Shown here piece after piece: positions 1 through 9,696 of a DNA stretch of 64,000 bases. A program made the translations under genes and the position numbers. The notes beneath the pieces were generated by a model. The model saw nothing but the letters and a program-made list of their open reading frames with translations. It made no database searches and had not been told where the DNA came from. The stretch comes from DASVTU01 sp036387415 (GTDB taxonomy: Bacteria; Acidobacteriota; Blastocatellia; Pyrinomonadales; Pyrinomonadaceae): positions 42,288 to 106,287 of the forward strand of contig DASVTU010000024.1 in NCBI GenBank assembly GCA_036387415.1. Reading direction: 5' to 3'. Each line of letters begins with the position of its first letter. Within the stretch, counting starts at the first letter, position 1.

Positions 1-1
1 G

Positions 2-1006
2 GTCAGGTATCCGCAACTGCCGGGCAGAGCGGCCTACGCGAGTTGGAGCTTCGGGCTTTACACACGCCTTGCGCGACACGTCCGGCAACTCAACGCCGCG
101 CGCAAAATCGACATCATTCACGCGCACGTCGCCTTGCCTTGCGGTTACGCCGCCGCGCGACTCGCCGACGAATTGAGTATTCCCTTCATCGTCACCACAC
201 ATGGCCTCGACGCTTTTTCCAGTCGCCGCGAGAGGGGCTTGAGTCGTTGGTGGTGCGAGCGCGCATCACGCGTCGTCTACGGGAAAGCGTTTCGCAATGT
301 TTGTGTGAGCGAAGCGGTGAGCCGTGAAATCAAAAAGGTGTTGGGTGATGCGGCGCAAACCGCCGTCGTATACAACGGTGTCAACACAGATTTGTTCAAG
401 CCGTCGCACGACGACCGCTCCCTTGATGCGACGCTTTCCGTTAATCCGTCGCAGACGATTCTCAGCGTTGGTCGCATGGTGCCGGACAAGGGACAGGAGT
501 TGGTTCTTCGCGCGGTCGCCAAACTGTCCGCGAAGTTTCCCGCGCTCCGTTATGAAATAATCGGCGACGGGACAGAGCAGGCACGACTTGCCGCACTTGC
601 CGTAGAGTTGAAGATTGCGGAGCGAGTTAGTTTTCATGGTCGTGTGACGCGCCGCGCGGTCGCCGAAGCGATGAAGCGTTGCACCGTGTTCGCGTTACCC
701 AGTCAAGATGAGGCGCTCGGCTGCGTCTATCTTGAGGCGATGGCGACGGCCAGGCCAGTCGTCGCTAGTCGAGGCGAGGCTATCGAAGAGATTATCCGTC
801 ACGGCGAAAACGGTTGGCTCGTCCGACCCACTGCGCTCGAAGAGATGGTCGAGGCGCTGTCGCTTCTTTTGAGCGACGCTGCGTTGCGCGAGCGTCTGGG
901 GCGCGAGGCGCACAAGACCATCCACGATGGCTTGACTCTTACTCATCAGGCCGCGCGTCTGAATGACATCTATCGGGCGTGTCTCTCAAGAGACGACGAA
1001 CTGTGA
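2..1006 (+). CDS. Glycosyltransferase family 4 (5' partial)
   Basis: Retaining GT-B glycosyltransferase, probably adding a sugar to a surface glycan. The reading frame is open from the first base of the window. Residues before the first in-frame TTG at 134 already read as family sequence (DIIHAHVALPCGYAAA), so the true start lies upstream and the N-terminal Rossmann half is cut. The second half shows ILSVGRMVPDKGQELVLRA and the acidic donor-sugar motif around ALGCVYLEAMATARPVV (E-x7-E type), typical of GT4 enzymes. Acceptor and donor cannot be told from sequence. The gene ends 94 bp before an oppositely oriented second GT4-type gene. Confidence 0.85.
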   Translation, partial: VRYPQLPGRAAYASWSFGLYTRLARHVRQLNAARKIDIIHAHVALPCGYAAARLADELSIPFIVTTHGLDAFSSRRERGLSRWWCERASRVVYGKAFRNVCVSEAVSREIKKVLGDAAQTAVVYNGVNTDLFKPSHDDRSLDATLSVNPSQTILSVGRMVPDKGQELVLRAVAKLSAKFPALRYEIIGDGTEQARLAALAVELKIAERVSFHGRVTRRAVAEAMKRCTVFALPSQDEALGCVYLEAMATARPVVASRGEAIEEIIRHGENGWLVRPTALEEMVEALSLLLSDAALRERLGREAHKTIHDGLTLTHQAARLNDIYRACLSRDDEL

Positions 1007-1100
1007 GCACATGTCCGCGAAGCACTCGGATATTATTAACGTGTCTTCGAGCAATTCGTTGATGCGGTTGCTGCGTTCCACAACTTCGTCATGCAATCCT

Positions 1101-2198
1101 TCAACGCAATCGACGCTTCGAGTTTGAATAATTTTCCATGATGTCGAGGACGGCAGCGCCCATCGTCCAGATGCTACGGTGTTTGTGCACCCAACGCGAA
1201 GCCGCCGCGCCCAACGCGCGTGCTTCATCACGATGCGTCGCAACCCAACGCAGGCGCTCGGCCACGTCGTCCACGCCCGGCACGCCCTGCATGCCCGCCG
1301 TGCCCCAGTAGGCATCGTGATACGCCTGTCGCCTGACGGGTTTGACGGGTAGAAGACAGTCGCGCGCATCGGCGCAAAGGTCTGCCTGTCCTTCGGAATC
1401 CAGAGCGATGACGGGCAGACCCGTCGCCATGCCTTCGACGAGCGGCAGCCCGAAGCCTTCATTGCCGAGCGCAAGCAACACGTCGGCCTCGCGATACCAG
1501 TGGACGATGCCGCGCGTGGGTTCGCTCGCGTGCGAGAAGATGATGCGCGGGTCTTGGAATGCGTAGTTGCCTTTCTGAAAGCGGGATTTGATGATGAGAC
1601 GCGCATGTGGGTCGTCTGCGAAAACCTTCTTCCACGCGGCGATTCCTTCGTCGATATGCTTGCGCTCGTCAACGGTTCCGACCATCAACGTGGTCAGACT
1701 TTCGCGTTCCGGTCGTTGTTCGTAATGGTAAATTTCGGGGTCAACGCCCTGCGCCACAACTTCGATGGGCACGTTGACGCCGCTCTGTCGAAACGCATCG
1801 ACGAGAAAACGTGAAGGCACGATGACCGCCCGCGCAAGGTTGAGCCGCTCCGACCAAACCGACGGCAGACGGTCGGCCTCCCACATCGTGTTGATGAATA
1901 AATCTTCCGCGTCGCGGTAAGGGTCGAGCCATTCGCAGGGGCCGCAGAAATAGAGCACAGCGCCGACCGCATCGGCGCGCGAATGTTTGATGATTTCTTG
2001 AAACTCCACAGACGTTCCTTCGAGGTCTATCAGAATCGGAATCGCGTTGACGCGTGCTCCGGCGCGCGACATGCCGAGCGCCATGTATTCGCCCATGCTC
2101 CCGTAGCCGTCGTAGACGCGAAACGTCGCAACAAGCGTCACAGTCGGTTCCGACGACGGCGCGGGTTCTGTGTTCGATTGGTCGTTGTCGATGTCCAT
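1101..2198 (-). CDS. GT4-type glycosyltransferase
   Basis: A 365-residue GT-B fold glycosyltransferase. Recognisable pieces are VTLVATFRVYDGYGSMGEY near the N-terminus, the inter-domain region VEVVAQGVDPEIY-like, LMVGTVDERKHIDEGI at the start of the second Rossmann domain, and the donor-binding loop EGFGLPLVEGMATGLPVIA carrying the two conserved glutamates of GT4 enzymes. It is probably cytoplasmic and acts on a lipid-linked or surface glycan. It is convergent with the partial GT4 gene at the left edge. The leading acidic stretch of about 18 residues is low complexity, so a slightly later start is possible. The substrate is unknown. Confidence 0.8.
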   Translation of the reverse strand: MDIDNDQSNTEPAPSSEPTVTLVATFRVYDGYGSMGEYMALGMSRAGARVNAIPILIDLEGTSVEFQEIIKHSRADAVGAVLYFCGPCEWLDPYRDAEDLFINTMWEADRLPSVWSERLNLARAVIVPSRFLVDAFRQSGVNVPIEVVAQGVDPEIYHYEQRPERESLTTLMVGTVDERKHIDEGIAAWKKVFADDPHARLIIKSRFQKGNYAFQDPRIIFSHASEPTRGIVHWYREADVLLALGNEGFGLPLVEGMATGLPVIALDSEGQADLCADARDCLLPVKPVRRQAYHDAYWGTAGMQGVPGVDDVAERLRWVATHRDEARALGAAASRWVHKHRSIWTMGAAVLDIMENYSNSKRRLR

Positions 2199-2269
2199 TG
2201 ATGCTCGGTCGCGCGTCTTGTTGAGAATACGTCGAACGTGTGGAGACCGTCGTTCGTAGCGCAGTGATT

Positions 2270-3601
2270 TTATGTCGCGTCAGACGGACTTGGCTCACTT
2301 GTCTTTCGCAACAGAAAACCGAACGACAATGCGCCGACGAGCATGACGCACGCGGCGACTGTGATAACGAGCGGATAGCCGAAGTGTTTTAACCCCACGC
2401 CCGCGAGCGGCGCGGCCACGGCACCCGACGCGAAGATAACGAGATACATGAGCGCCGATGCGCCTGTTCGTTCATGCGGCTCGACGCGCGTCATCAAAAG
2501 GCTCTCCATCGCGGGTTCGTCCATCCATTGAAAAGAGACGTAGCCCGCGTAGGCTGCCGCGGCGAGGAGGCGCTCAGGCTGCGCGCTCAGAAATCCGAGC
2601 GAGAGGGCGGCGGCCAACTCCATCACCACCACTCCCCAGATGATGCCGAACTTTTTCAGGATAAGCGGCGACAACAGAATCGCTACCACTTGCGCTGCCT
2701 GTGCGACGGAAAAGACGAGGCCGATGTCTGCCACCGGCATTTTCAGGAATTGCGAAAAGTAGACGTTGGAGAAAGGATTGAATGCGCCTGTGGCGAGATT
2801 CAGAATGGCGACGGCGACGAGAAAGCGCAACATGAAAGAACTGCGCGGATACGTCGCACGCGTTTTCTCCTCGACGCGCGTGAAGCGCAGGCGTGATGCA
2901 GGCACGACAGCCAAAGCAATCACCGCCGCGCCCAACAACAACGCCCATTGTTTCGCCTCCGCCGCGTTCGCCGCCCCGAATAAGTGGTTTAACCATCCGG
3001 GCAGACGCCCGCCGATGGGGTCTGCGACGATGCCGACGCCGATGACCGTCGCGAGATAGAGGCTAAAGGCGAACGGGCGTTGCTGCGGCGTCGTCACTTG
3101 CGCCAGCATGACGATGATGGAAATGCCCCACAGCGCAAAGATTGCCCCGGCGCAAAATGCGAGCAGAAGCAGAGCCACTTGTCCGACCAGCAGCGCACGC
3201 AGCGCGGCGATGATGGCCGTCGCGGCGAAGCAGAGCATCACGGAGCGTCGCAGGCCGATGCGTCGATTGAGCAGGACGGTGGTAAACGTGCCGACCATGT
3301 TGCCCGCCGTCCCTGCGCTCGTCATCCATCCGAGAAAATCTTCTTTGTAGCCAATGTCGATGAGGTAGATGTTGTAGAGCAGGACGAAGATAAACATGCC
3401 CGTGTTAAAGAGGCACGAAACCGCCAGAAAAATCCAGAAGAGGCGTCCGAGTTTTCGTTCCTGCCACCAACCACGCACGCCTCGCCGTTTGTCTGACACG
3501 TCTACCGACGCTCCATTAGACGTTGGCGACCCATCGCCCTCGCTGCCGCCAATACCAACGGACGACGTTTGACTCTCGTCCTCATCCATGACGCGCGACA
3601 T
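2270..3601 (-). CDS. MFS transporter
   Basis: A 443-residue polytopic membrane protein of the major facilitator superfamily, with about 12 hydrophobic segments. The acidic cytoplasmic N-terminus runs to about residue 50, followed by LGRLFWIFLAVSCLFNTGMFIFV. The loop after helix 2 (GNMVGTFTTVLLNRRIGLRRSV) matches the MFS loop 2-3 motif, G-x4-D/R-R-x-G-R/K-R type. The start codon lies one base after the stop of the TonB-dependent receptor (TAA-T-ATG), so the two are almost certainly translationally coupled. This suggests the outer-membrane receptor and this inner-membrane carrier handle the same solute. An alternative ATG lies 12 bp downstream. Substrate not predictable. Confidence 0.85.
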   Translation of the reverse strand: MSRVMDEDESQTSSVGIGGSEGDGSPTSNGASVDVSDKRRGVRGWWQERKLGRLFWIFLAVSCLFNTGMFIFVLLYNIYLIDIGYKEDFLGWMTSAGTAGNMVGTFTTVLLNRRIGLRRSVMLCFAATAIIAALRALLVGQVALLLLAFCAGAIFALWGISIIVMLAQVTTPQQRPFAFSLYLATVIGVGIVADPIGGRLPGWLNHLFGAANAAEAKQWALLLGAAVIALAVVPASRLRFTRVEEKTRATYPRSSFMLRFLVAVAILNLATGAFNPFSNVYFSQFLKMPVADIGLVFSVAQAAQVVAILLSPLILKKFGIIWGVVVMELAAALSLGFLSAQPERLLAAAAYAGYVSFQWMDEPAMESLLMTRVEPHERTGASALMYLVIFASGAVAAPLAGVGLKHFGYPLVITVAACVMLVGALSFGFLLRKTSEPSPSDAT

Positions 3602-3602
3602 A

Positions 3603-6600
3603 TTAGAAATCGTAACGGATGCCGAGTTGGATTCGACGCGGCTCGCCGGAAGCTACGACCCTTCCGAAGAAGGGGCCGAAATCGGCGAAGGGCAGAGGGA
3701 TTCCGTAGTTGGGATGGTTGAAGAGATTGAAAGCCTCGCCGCGAAGTTCCAACGCGTGGTCTTCACCGAAGGCGAATTTCCTGTGAAGCGCGAAGTCGAA
3801 GAGGACGTTGCCGGGGCCGGGAATGATGTTGCGTCCGGCGTTGCCGAAGGTGAAGGGCGCGGGAGCGCGGAAGGCGTCTGTGTTGAAGAAGCGTTCGGCG
3901 GTGCGTTGGCTGCGCGGCAGTGTGATGCGCTGGCCGGGCACAACGTCTGGACGGTTCGGCGTTCCGCTGTTGGCGGGGTCGGAGAAGAAGTAGACGGGAT
4001 TGAGCGGCGTGCCGTCCTGCATGGTTAGGATGCCGCTCGTCTCCCAACCACCGAGGAGTGGCCGCAGGAAGCGCGGCTTCGGCAAGTTGTAGACGAAGCC
4101 TGCGCTGAGGCGACGACCGACGTGGAAGAACGACAACGCGCGTTCGAGTCGCAGGTTTCGTTCGTCCTGCGCGGGAACGCTGTCGAAGAGACCGTTGAGC
4201 ACCGTGTCGGAATCGTCGATTGATTTCGACCAGACGAAGCTTGTCAGGAAAGAGAGATGGCGCGAGTAGCGTTTCTCCACTTTGATTTGCATTGAGTGGT
4301 AGTTGGAGTTGGAGATGTGCTGTCGCTGGATGAGCCTGCCGAGTTCGGGAAACGTGCGGAGCGATTGAAGGTCGCCGGGGCGCGGCGGGAGGTTCTCGCC
4401 CGTCTCGACATGCTGCGCCGTGTTGAAGGTTCTCGACCTGCCGAGTTTGGTTCCCTTCGAGCCGACGTAGGCAATCTCTGCGAGTATGCGAAACGGAAGT
4501 TCCTGTTGCAGACTTCCGCTCCACTGTTGCACGTAGGGCGTGCGTGCGCGCGGGTCGAGGCCGTAGTAGGAGGGAAAACCCGTGGAAGCGGTCTGTGGAA
4601 AACCATTGGCGGTGGTGAGGACGGGCGCGAGCGCGCCGTTGGTTTCGTTGGTTTCGTTGCGGATGCCGTTGCGTACGAGGTCGTAGTATTCGGTGGCGAT
4701 TTCGGGGCTGAAATAGACTCCGTAACCCGCACGCAAAACCAGTTCGCGCCCGCGCCACAAACTTCTTTGCGGTCGCCACGCGAACCCTACGCGCGGCGCG
4801 AAGTTGTTGCGGTCGGGTTCGACCACAGAGCCGCTACGCCTGCGCACGGGCGCGGCTGGCAGCGTTGAAAAGTCGAGATTGAACATATTGCCGCGCGCTT
4901 CGGTGAACGGCGAAAAGTATTCGTAACGCAGACCGAGATTGACCGTGAGGCGATTGTTGATGCGCCAATCGTCCTGCACGTAGCCGCCGTAAGTTCGCTG
5001 TCGTAGATAGGCTTGCGCTTCGCCGACGCTGCGCGTGGTGGTTTGCGGAAAGCCGAGCAGGAAATCCGCGAAGGGGTCGCCCGTAGGCGACGTGGATGTC
5101 GGGTCGCTGGTAAACGCGCCGCTGAAGACAAAGCGACCGCGCGCCAACTGGCTCTGCAAGTAGTTTAACTGAAAATAGACGCTCTGAAAGCCGACCTTCC
5201 ATGTGTGATTGCCGCGCGTCCACGAAACGCCGTCGGAGAAATGCCAGAGATTGTCGCGTTGCGTGAGAGGACGATTCGGCGTGTCGAGAGTCATCGAAAT
5301 GTTGGCGACGAGAAAGAACGGCAGGCCAAAATTGACGGGTTCGGAAGCGACGCCGCTGACGCCGAGTTCGCGTGCCACATCCGTATCGAACGCGCTGCGC
5401 GGCACTTCGAGGAGTCGCAGGCGTGTGAATGAAAGACGCGCTTCGTTGAGCCATGTCGAGCCGCCGTAGGTGTGGCCGAGCGCGATTTGTTGTGCACGGA
5501 GGCGTTCGTTAGTCGGCAGTTCGGGAAACGCGGTGGCGAGGAGGTTGCGGTCGTTGTTGACAGTGTAGCGACCGAAGATGCGGCTCTGGTTGCGCAATTC
5601 GTGGTCGAGACGCACGGAGACGTTGTTTTTGAAATACTCGTTGGGCGTGGCGTCGAGATAGTTGCTGGCGTTGCCGGGGAGGTTCGGCAAAGGTTCGTAG
5701 AGTTCGAGAAAACGGCTGGCGATGGGGTCGATGCGTTCGCGCGGGATGATGTTGTTGGGAAACTGCCGACGCGCGCCCGTCGCGGGGTCAACGTTGAGCG
5801 GGTCGAATATCGGGTTGCGTCCAGTGAAATCGCCGCGACGCAATGCTTCGTCCGGCACGATGCCGAGCGATGGCTTGGCGAGTTTGCCGTCGAGGCCGTC
5901 ATAGGAAGCGAAGAAGAAGGTCGAGGGCACTGGCAGACGTCCGCCGAGCGATGCGCCGAACTGATTCTGACGGAAGACGGGGCGCGGCAGCGTCGGGTCT
6001 TCAAAGAGAGTTCGCGCGTCGAAGGCTTCGTTGCGAACAAACTCGAAGAGGCTGCCGTGAAACTCCTGCGAGCCGGATTTCGTCACGATGTCTGCTACGC
6101 CGCCGCCCGACTGCGCGAACTCAGCCGCCGCGAGCGATGTCTGAATGCGAAACTCCTGCACCGTTTCCAGTGGCGGGATGACAGCGATGGCACGCGCGAG
6201 TAGGTCTGTATTCAACGCACCGTCGAGAAGATATGTGTTCATCGTCGAACGCGCGCCGTTGATGGGATGATTGAGCGCGACCGCGCCGCGACTCTCCTGC
6301 CCGTCGTTGATGATGTCGTGGCCGAAGCCGCCGAGTTGGCGCGGGATTGCGCCGGGGCCGAGCGTGACGAGCGAGACGACGTTGCGACCGTCGAGCGGCA
6401 GATTGGCGATGGTCGGAAAATCGAGACGGTATCCGACCGAGGCGTCGTCGGCTTGCAACGCAGAGACGTTGGCCGTCACAGTGATGCTCTCCTGCGGAAG
6501 CCCGACTTGAAGTTCGAGGTCGAGTTTGGCTTTCTGGTTAACTTCCAATATGACGGCGTTGACGGCGAGCGTGCGAAAGCCCTCCTTCTCGGCTGTGACG

Positions 6601-6824
6601 GTGTAACGCCCCGGCAAGAGGTCGTCGATGCGGTAGTTACCTTCGTCGTTCGTCACGACGCTACGCGAGAAGCCCGTCGCTTCATGGCGTGCTGTCACCT
6701 TCACGTCGGGGAGTTGAGCCGACAACGCATCGCGCGCCTCGCCAAGCAGACTCGCCGAGGCGACCTGCCCATGTGCGGCGGGCGCAGCGAAAAGCAACAA
6801 CATGCCAATCAAGAACAGTTTCAT
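3603..6824 (-). CDS. TonB-dependent receptor with carboxypeptidase-regulatory domain (Oar-like)
   Basis: Outer-membrane receptor of about 1073 residues. The start at 6824 is chosen because it follows a GAGGA ribosome site and begins a signal peptide (MKLFLIGMLLLFAAPAAHG); the frame also extends 22 codons upstream without signal features. Residues 20-105 form a carboxypeptidase-regulatory-like beta sandwich (VVTNDEGNYRIDDLLPGRY). A plug region follows (NLPLDGRNVVSLVTLGPGA), then a long barrel ending in LGIRYDF with the C-terminal aromatic residue expected of barrel proteins. This architecture is expanded in Acidobacteriota, where many copies are thought to import glycan or peptide breakdown products. 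It is first in a tight operon with the MFS carrier. Confidence 0.9.
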   Translation of the reverse strand: MKLFLIGMLLLFAAPAAHGQVASASLLGEARDALSAQLPDVKVTARHEATGFSRSVVTNDEGNYRIDDLLPGRYTVTAEKEGFRTLAVNAVILEVNQKAKLDLELQVGLPQESITVTANVSALQADDASVGYRLDFPTIANLPLDGRNVVSLVTLGPGAIPRQLGGFGHDIINDGQESRGAVALNHPINGARSTMNTYLLDGALNTDLLARAIAVIPPLETVQEFRIQTSLAAAEFAQSGGGVADIVTKSGSQEFHGSLFEFVRNEAFDARTLFEDPTLPRPVFRQNQFGASLGGRLPVPSTFFFASYDGLDGKLAKPSLGIVPDEALRRGDFTGRNPIFDPLNVDPATGARRQFPNNIIPRERIDPIASRFLELYEPLPNLPGNASNYLDATPNEYFKNNVSVRLDHELRNQSRIFGRYTVNNDRNLLATAFPELPTNERLRAQQIALGHTYGGSTWLNEARLSFTRLRLLEVPRSAFDTDVARELGVSGVASEPVNFGLPFFLVANISMTLDTPNRPLTQRDNLWHFSDGVSWTRGNHTWKVGFQSVYFQLNYLQSQLARGRFVFSGAFTSDPTSTSPTGDPFADFLLGFPQTTTRSVGEAQAYLRQRTYGGYVQDDWRINNRLTVNLGLRYEYFSPFTEARGNMFNLDFSTLPAAPVRRRSGSVVEPDRNNFAPRVGFAWRPQRSLWRGRELVLRAGYGVYFSPEIATEYYDLVRNGIRNETNETNGALAPVLTTANGFPQTASTGFPSYYGLDPRARTPYVQQWSGSLQQELPFRILAEIAYVGSKGTKLGRSRTFNTAQHVETGENLPPRPGDLQSLRTFPELGRLIQRQHISNSNYHSMQIKVEKRYSRHLSFLTSFVWSKSIDDSDTVLNGLFDSVPAQDERNLRLERALSFFHVGRRLSAGFVYNLPKPRFLRPLLGGWETSGILTMQDGTPLNPVYFFSDPANSGTPNRPDVVPGQRITLPRSQRTAERFFNTDAFRAPAPFTFGNAGRNIIPGPGNVLFDFALHRKFAFGEDHALELRGEAFNLFNHPNYGIPLPFADFGPFFGRVVASGEPRRIQLGIRYDF

Positions 6825-7179
6825 AGACTCGTCCTCATAGGAGATTGAATTGTCTAAATCGTGAATGACGTTTGGCTGGTGCGTGTGCACAGGAGAGCAG
6901 GTCTGTGCGATGTTGACCGCCGTGCGAGACGAAAAGCTGTGCGGGTAGTTATATCAAATTACTCGTTGCAGAGGCGAAAGAAATTCGCGGCGAGCTAAAA
7001 ATATATGACGGGACAGAAGCATGAGCGTGTTCGGATGGCGAAACGATTTATCTTTGCACGGAAAGTTAGTAGTATTAATGCGTTGAGTATGCGACGGGCG
7101 CGTCGCGCGAAAGTTGCCGGACGACCGTTGTCTACAGAGTTTGCAAGAAAGCGATTCCCGCTTAAAAAATTCAACTCTT
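6825..7179. promoter_or_regulatory. Divergent promoter region
   Basis: About 355 bp between the receptor (minus) and the cyclic-nucleotide/ferredoxin protein (plus). It must carry both promoters, but no clear -35/-10 pair can be assigned. A perfect 6-bp inverted repeat, GCGACG-ggcg-CGTCGC, lies at 7091-7106, about 75 bp before the chosen plus-strand start. It may be an operator or a 5' leader hairpin. No gene is visible here. Confidence 0.4.
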
Positions 7180-9678
7180 ATGCCTCGCGAAATTACAGAC
7201 CAAAACGCCATCCTCGATGCGGTGCGAAGGCTCGACATCGTTTCCGAACTGTTTGAAGAACAGAACGGAAAGCAGAAGTATGCGAGCGACCTCGAAGTCA
7301 TCGTGTCGGGACGCGACTACAACAACGGCAAGAAGGTCGGGCCGTATATGCGTATGCTCGTCTACGGTGCGGGCGAAGAGATTATGCGGCAGGGCGATTG
7401 GGGCGGAAACACTTTCTATCTCGCCGTGGACGGCATGCTTGATGTCTACGTGCGAGACGCGACGGGCGCGCAGAAGAAGATTAACCAACTACCGCCCGGA
7501 AGCTGTTTCGGCGAAATGGCGGTGCTGGCGGGCGTCGAACGCAACGCGACGATTTCCGTGCCCCTCGACGGTGAAGCGACCGTGTTGGAAGTTGAGCGTC
7601 CGGCCTTGCGTCTGCTGCGAAAACTGCCGAAGTTCGGTCAGACGCTCGACTCGACCTACCGCCGCCACGGCATCGCACGCATGCTCGAAGAGGTATCGCA
7701 AGCGACGGGCGAAGCCGTCAGCAAACAACAGCTTGAGGCGCTCGGCGCGTCTGCGAACTTCATGGTTTACGGCAAGCATCATGTGCTGTGTCAGGCGGGC
7801 GAAGCGATAGATAAAATCATTATCGTCAAGGATGGTTGGGTGCGTTGCGTGCGCGGTGTGGCGTTGGAGGCTTCTTCGTCCGGCATCGTGCAGAGCATGG
7901 AGGCGCGCGGCGTCACCATCAGTTTTCTCGGTGCGGGCAGTTGTCTCGGACTCGATGCGCTCGTCGCGAATACGCGTGCGGAGAGTCGTTGGGATTACAC
8001 TGCGTCGTTGCTAGCGCGTTCGGAAGTTTTGGAGATTCCTCTCGCAGACTTGCGCGCCGACGCAGAACTACGTGAGAAGTTTTTGAAGCTCTTGTCGGGC
8101 TTCACGCGCGCCGAAGAGAGTTTGGCGCAGACGCGCGAGGCGAAGGACTCGCGCACGCTCGCTGCGACCGAAGAAGAGATTACGACGGGCGTCGTCGATG
8201 GCGTCAATCTGCTGGTGATGGACATGGATTTGTGTATCCGTTGCGGCAATTGCTCGCTCGCTTGCCACAAGGTGCACGGGCAGTCGCGTCTGTTGCGTCG
8301 CGGCATCCACATCGAGCGCCCGGTGAAGTTGGGAAGTAACCGGACGCAGCACGTCTTGTCACCGCAAGTCTGCATGCACTGCAAAGACCCTGAATGTTTG
8401 ACAGGATGCCCGACGGGAGCGATTTTTCGTGAATCGAACGGGCAAGTGGACATCAATCCGAAGACTTGCATCGGCTGTTTCGACTGCGCCACGCAGTGTC
8501 CCTACGATGCCATTTCGATGATTCCGCGCGAAGGCGAACCGCCTGCGTCGTTCAATCTCTCGGGTCGCCTCAAGAATCTCATCAGCCTCGCGCCCGCCGC
8601 GCCGCCCGCGCCCGCCGCCGAGAGTGAGGAGATGGTGGCGATTAAATGCAACCTCTGCGAAGCGACGCCGCTCAACCCGCCGGGCGCGCGACGCAAAGCC
8701 TACTCCTGCGAGGAAAACTGCCCGACGGGCGCGCTCGTCCGCGTCAATCCGCATGAGTATTTCAACGAAATCAACAAGACGCTCGGACTCACCTTCCGCG
8801 ACCGCACACACGCCATCGGGCGCAACATTCACAAGAGCGACCCCATCGCACGACTCTGGCACACGGGCGGTCTTCTTGCCGTCGTCGCTCTAACCATCGC
8901 GACGCTCTGGGCGCTCGGTCGCTACGGATTCGACACGCCCGTCGTCGGCACATGGCTGTCGATGCGTTGGGCGACGGGACTCGTCGGGCTTGTCGGCATC
9001 GCGGCGGTGATGAGTTATTCGATGCGGCGACAAATTTATCGTCGGCGCGTCGGCGCGCTTCGCTACTGGATGCTGGCACACGTTTATCTCGGCGTCGCGG
9101 CGGGCATCATTCTGCTTCTGCACGCGGGAACGCGGACGGGCGGCGCGCTCACGACGGCACTGCATCTCTCGTTCGATTTCACCGTCGCATCGGGGCTGTT
9201 CGGCATCGCCTGTTATTTCATCGTGCCGCGTATCATGACGAGCATCGAGGGAGAGCCTCTGCTGGTTGAAGACTTAATCGGTCGTCGTGATGAACTGCGC
9301 GCCGCGCTCGACGCCGCAGACCCGCAAGGCGACGAGCACTTGGCTTTGCGCCGCCTCGTCAACGAGCGCGTTAAGCCGCGTTTCCGCTCGCTCACATACC
9401 TCTGGCGGCAATACGCGCGTCGCGAAGAGTTGAAGGTGCTGCTGGCCGAAGCCCGCGCGGAATTCAGGGCGGAGGCAGACACTCTGGAAGACCGCGAAGC
9501 GCGCGGTATTTTGATGGAAGCGGTCGAGATGGCGGCAACGTTGCGCCGCGTCGAATCGCTCATCTACCTGCACAAACTCCTCAAGCTCTGGCTCGCCCCG
9601 CACGTCATCTCGACATCCCTGATGCTCGCGCTCTTGCTGCTGCACATCGCGCAGGTCGTCTTCTTCAACGTCCGCTAA
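7180..9678 (+). CDS. Double cyclic-nucleotide-binding, ferredoxin, membrane redox fusion protein
   Basis: An 832-residue fusion. Residues about 55-155 are a CRP-type nucleotide-binding domain with an intact phosphate cassette (GSCFGEMAVLAGVERNATIS, containing the conserved E and R). Residues about 180-300 are a second, degenerate copy. Residues about 350-520 carry ferredoxin-like cysteines: CIRCGNCSLAC, CMHCKDPECLTGCPTG, CIGCFDCATQCP, and CNLC with CEENCPTG, enough for about four 4Fe-4S clusters. From about residue 560 there are five or so membrane helices with histidines (LWHTGG, MLAHVYLG, LLLHAGT, APHVIST, LLLHIAQV), suggesting b-type haems. Inference: an inner-membrane quinol or cytoplasmic electron entry point gated by a nucleotide. 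It begins the redox cluster; the next gene starts 18 bp later. ATG 7180 is preferred over an upstream TTG at 7114. Confidence 0.8.
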   Translation: MPREITDQNAILDAVRRLDIVSELFEEQNGKQKYASDLEVIVSGRDYNNGKKVGPYMRMLVYGAGEEIMRQGDWGGNTFYLAVDGMLDVYVRDATGAQKKINQLPPGSCFGEMAVLAGVERNATISVPLDGEATVLEVERPALRLLRKLPKFGQTLDSTYRRHGIARMLEEVSQATGEAVSKQQLEALGASANFMVYGKHHVLCQAGEAIDKIIIVKDGWVRCVRGVALEASSSGIVQSMEARGVTISFLGAGSCLGLDALVANTRAESRWDYTASLLARSEVLEIPLADLRADAELREKFLKLLSGFTRAEESLAQTREAKDSRTLAATEEEITTGVVDGVNLLVMDMDLCIRCGNCSLACHKVHGQSRLLRRGIHIERPVKLGSNRTQHVLSPQVCMHCKDPECLTGCPTGAIFRESNGQVDINPKTCIGCFDCATQCPYDAISMIPREGEPPASFNLSGRLKNLISLAPAAPPAPAAESEEMVAIKCNLCEATPLNPPGARRKAYSCEENCPTGALVRVNPHEYFNEINKTLGLTFRDRTHAIGRNIHKSDPIARLWHTGGLLAVVALTIATLWALGRYGFDTPVVGTWLSMRWATGLVGLVGIAAVMSYSMRRQIYRRRVGALRYWMLAHVYLGVAAGIILLLHAGTRTGGALTTALHLSFDFTVASGLFGIACYFIVPRIMTSIEGEPLLVEDLIGRRDELRAALDAADPQGDEHLALRRLVNERVKPRFRSLTYLWRQYARREELKVLLAEARAEFRAEADTLEDREARGILMEAVEMAATLRRVESLIYLHKLLKLWLAPHVISTSLMLALLLLHIAQVVFFNVR

Positions 9679-9696
9679 TTCACCAATTATTCGGAC

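Noticed and set aside
7114..7179. Upstream TTG start for the cyclic-nucleotide/ferredoxin protein
   Set aside because: The extra 22 residues are not family-like and no ribosome site is seen; the ATG at 7180 is the better start.
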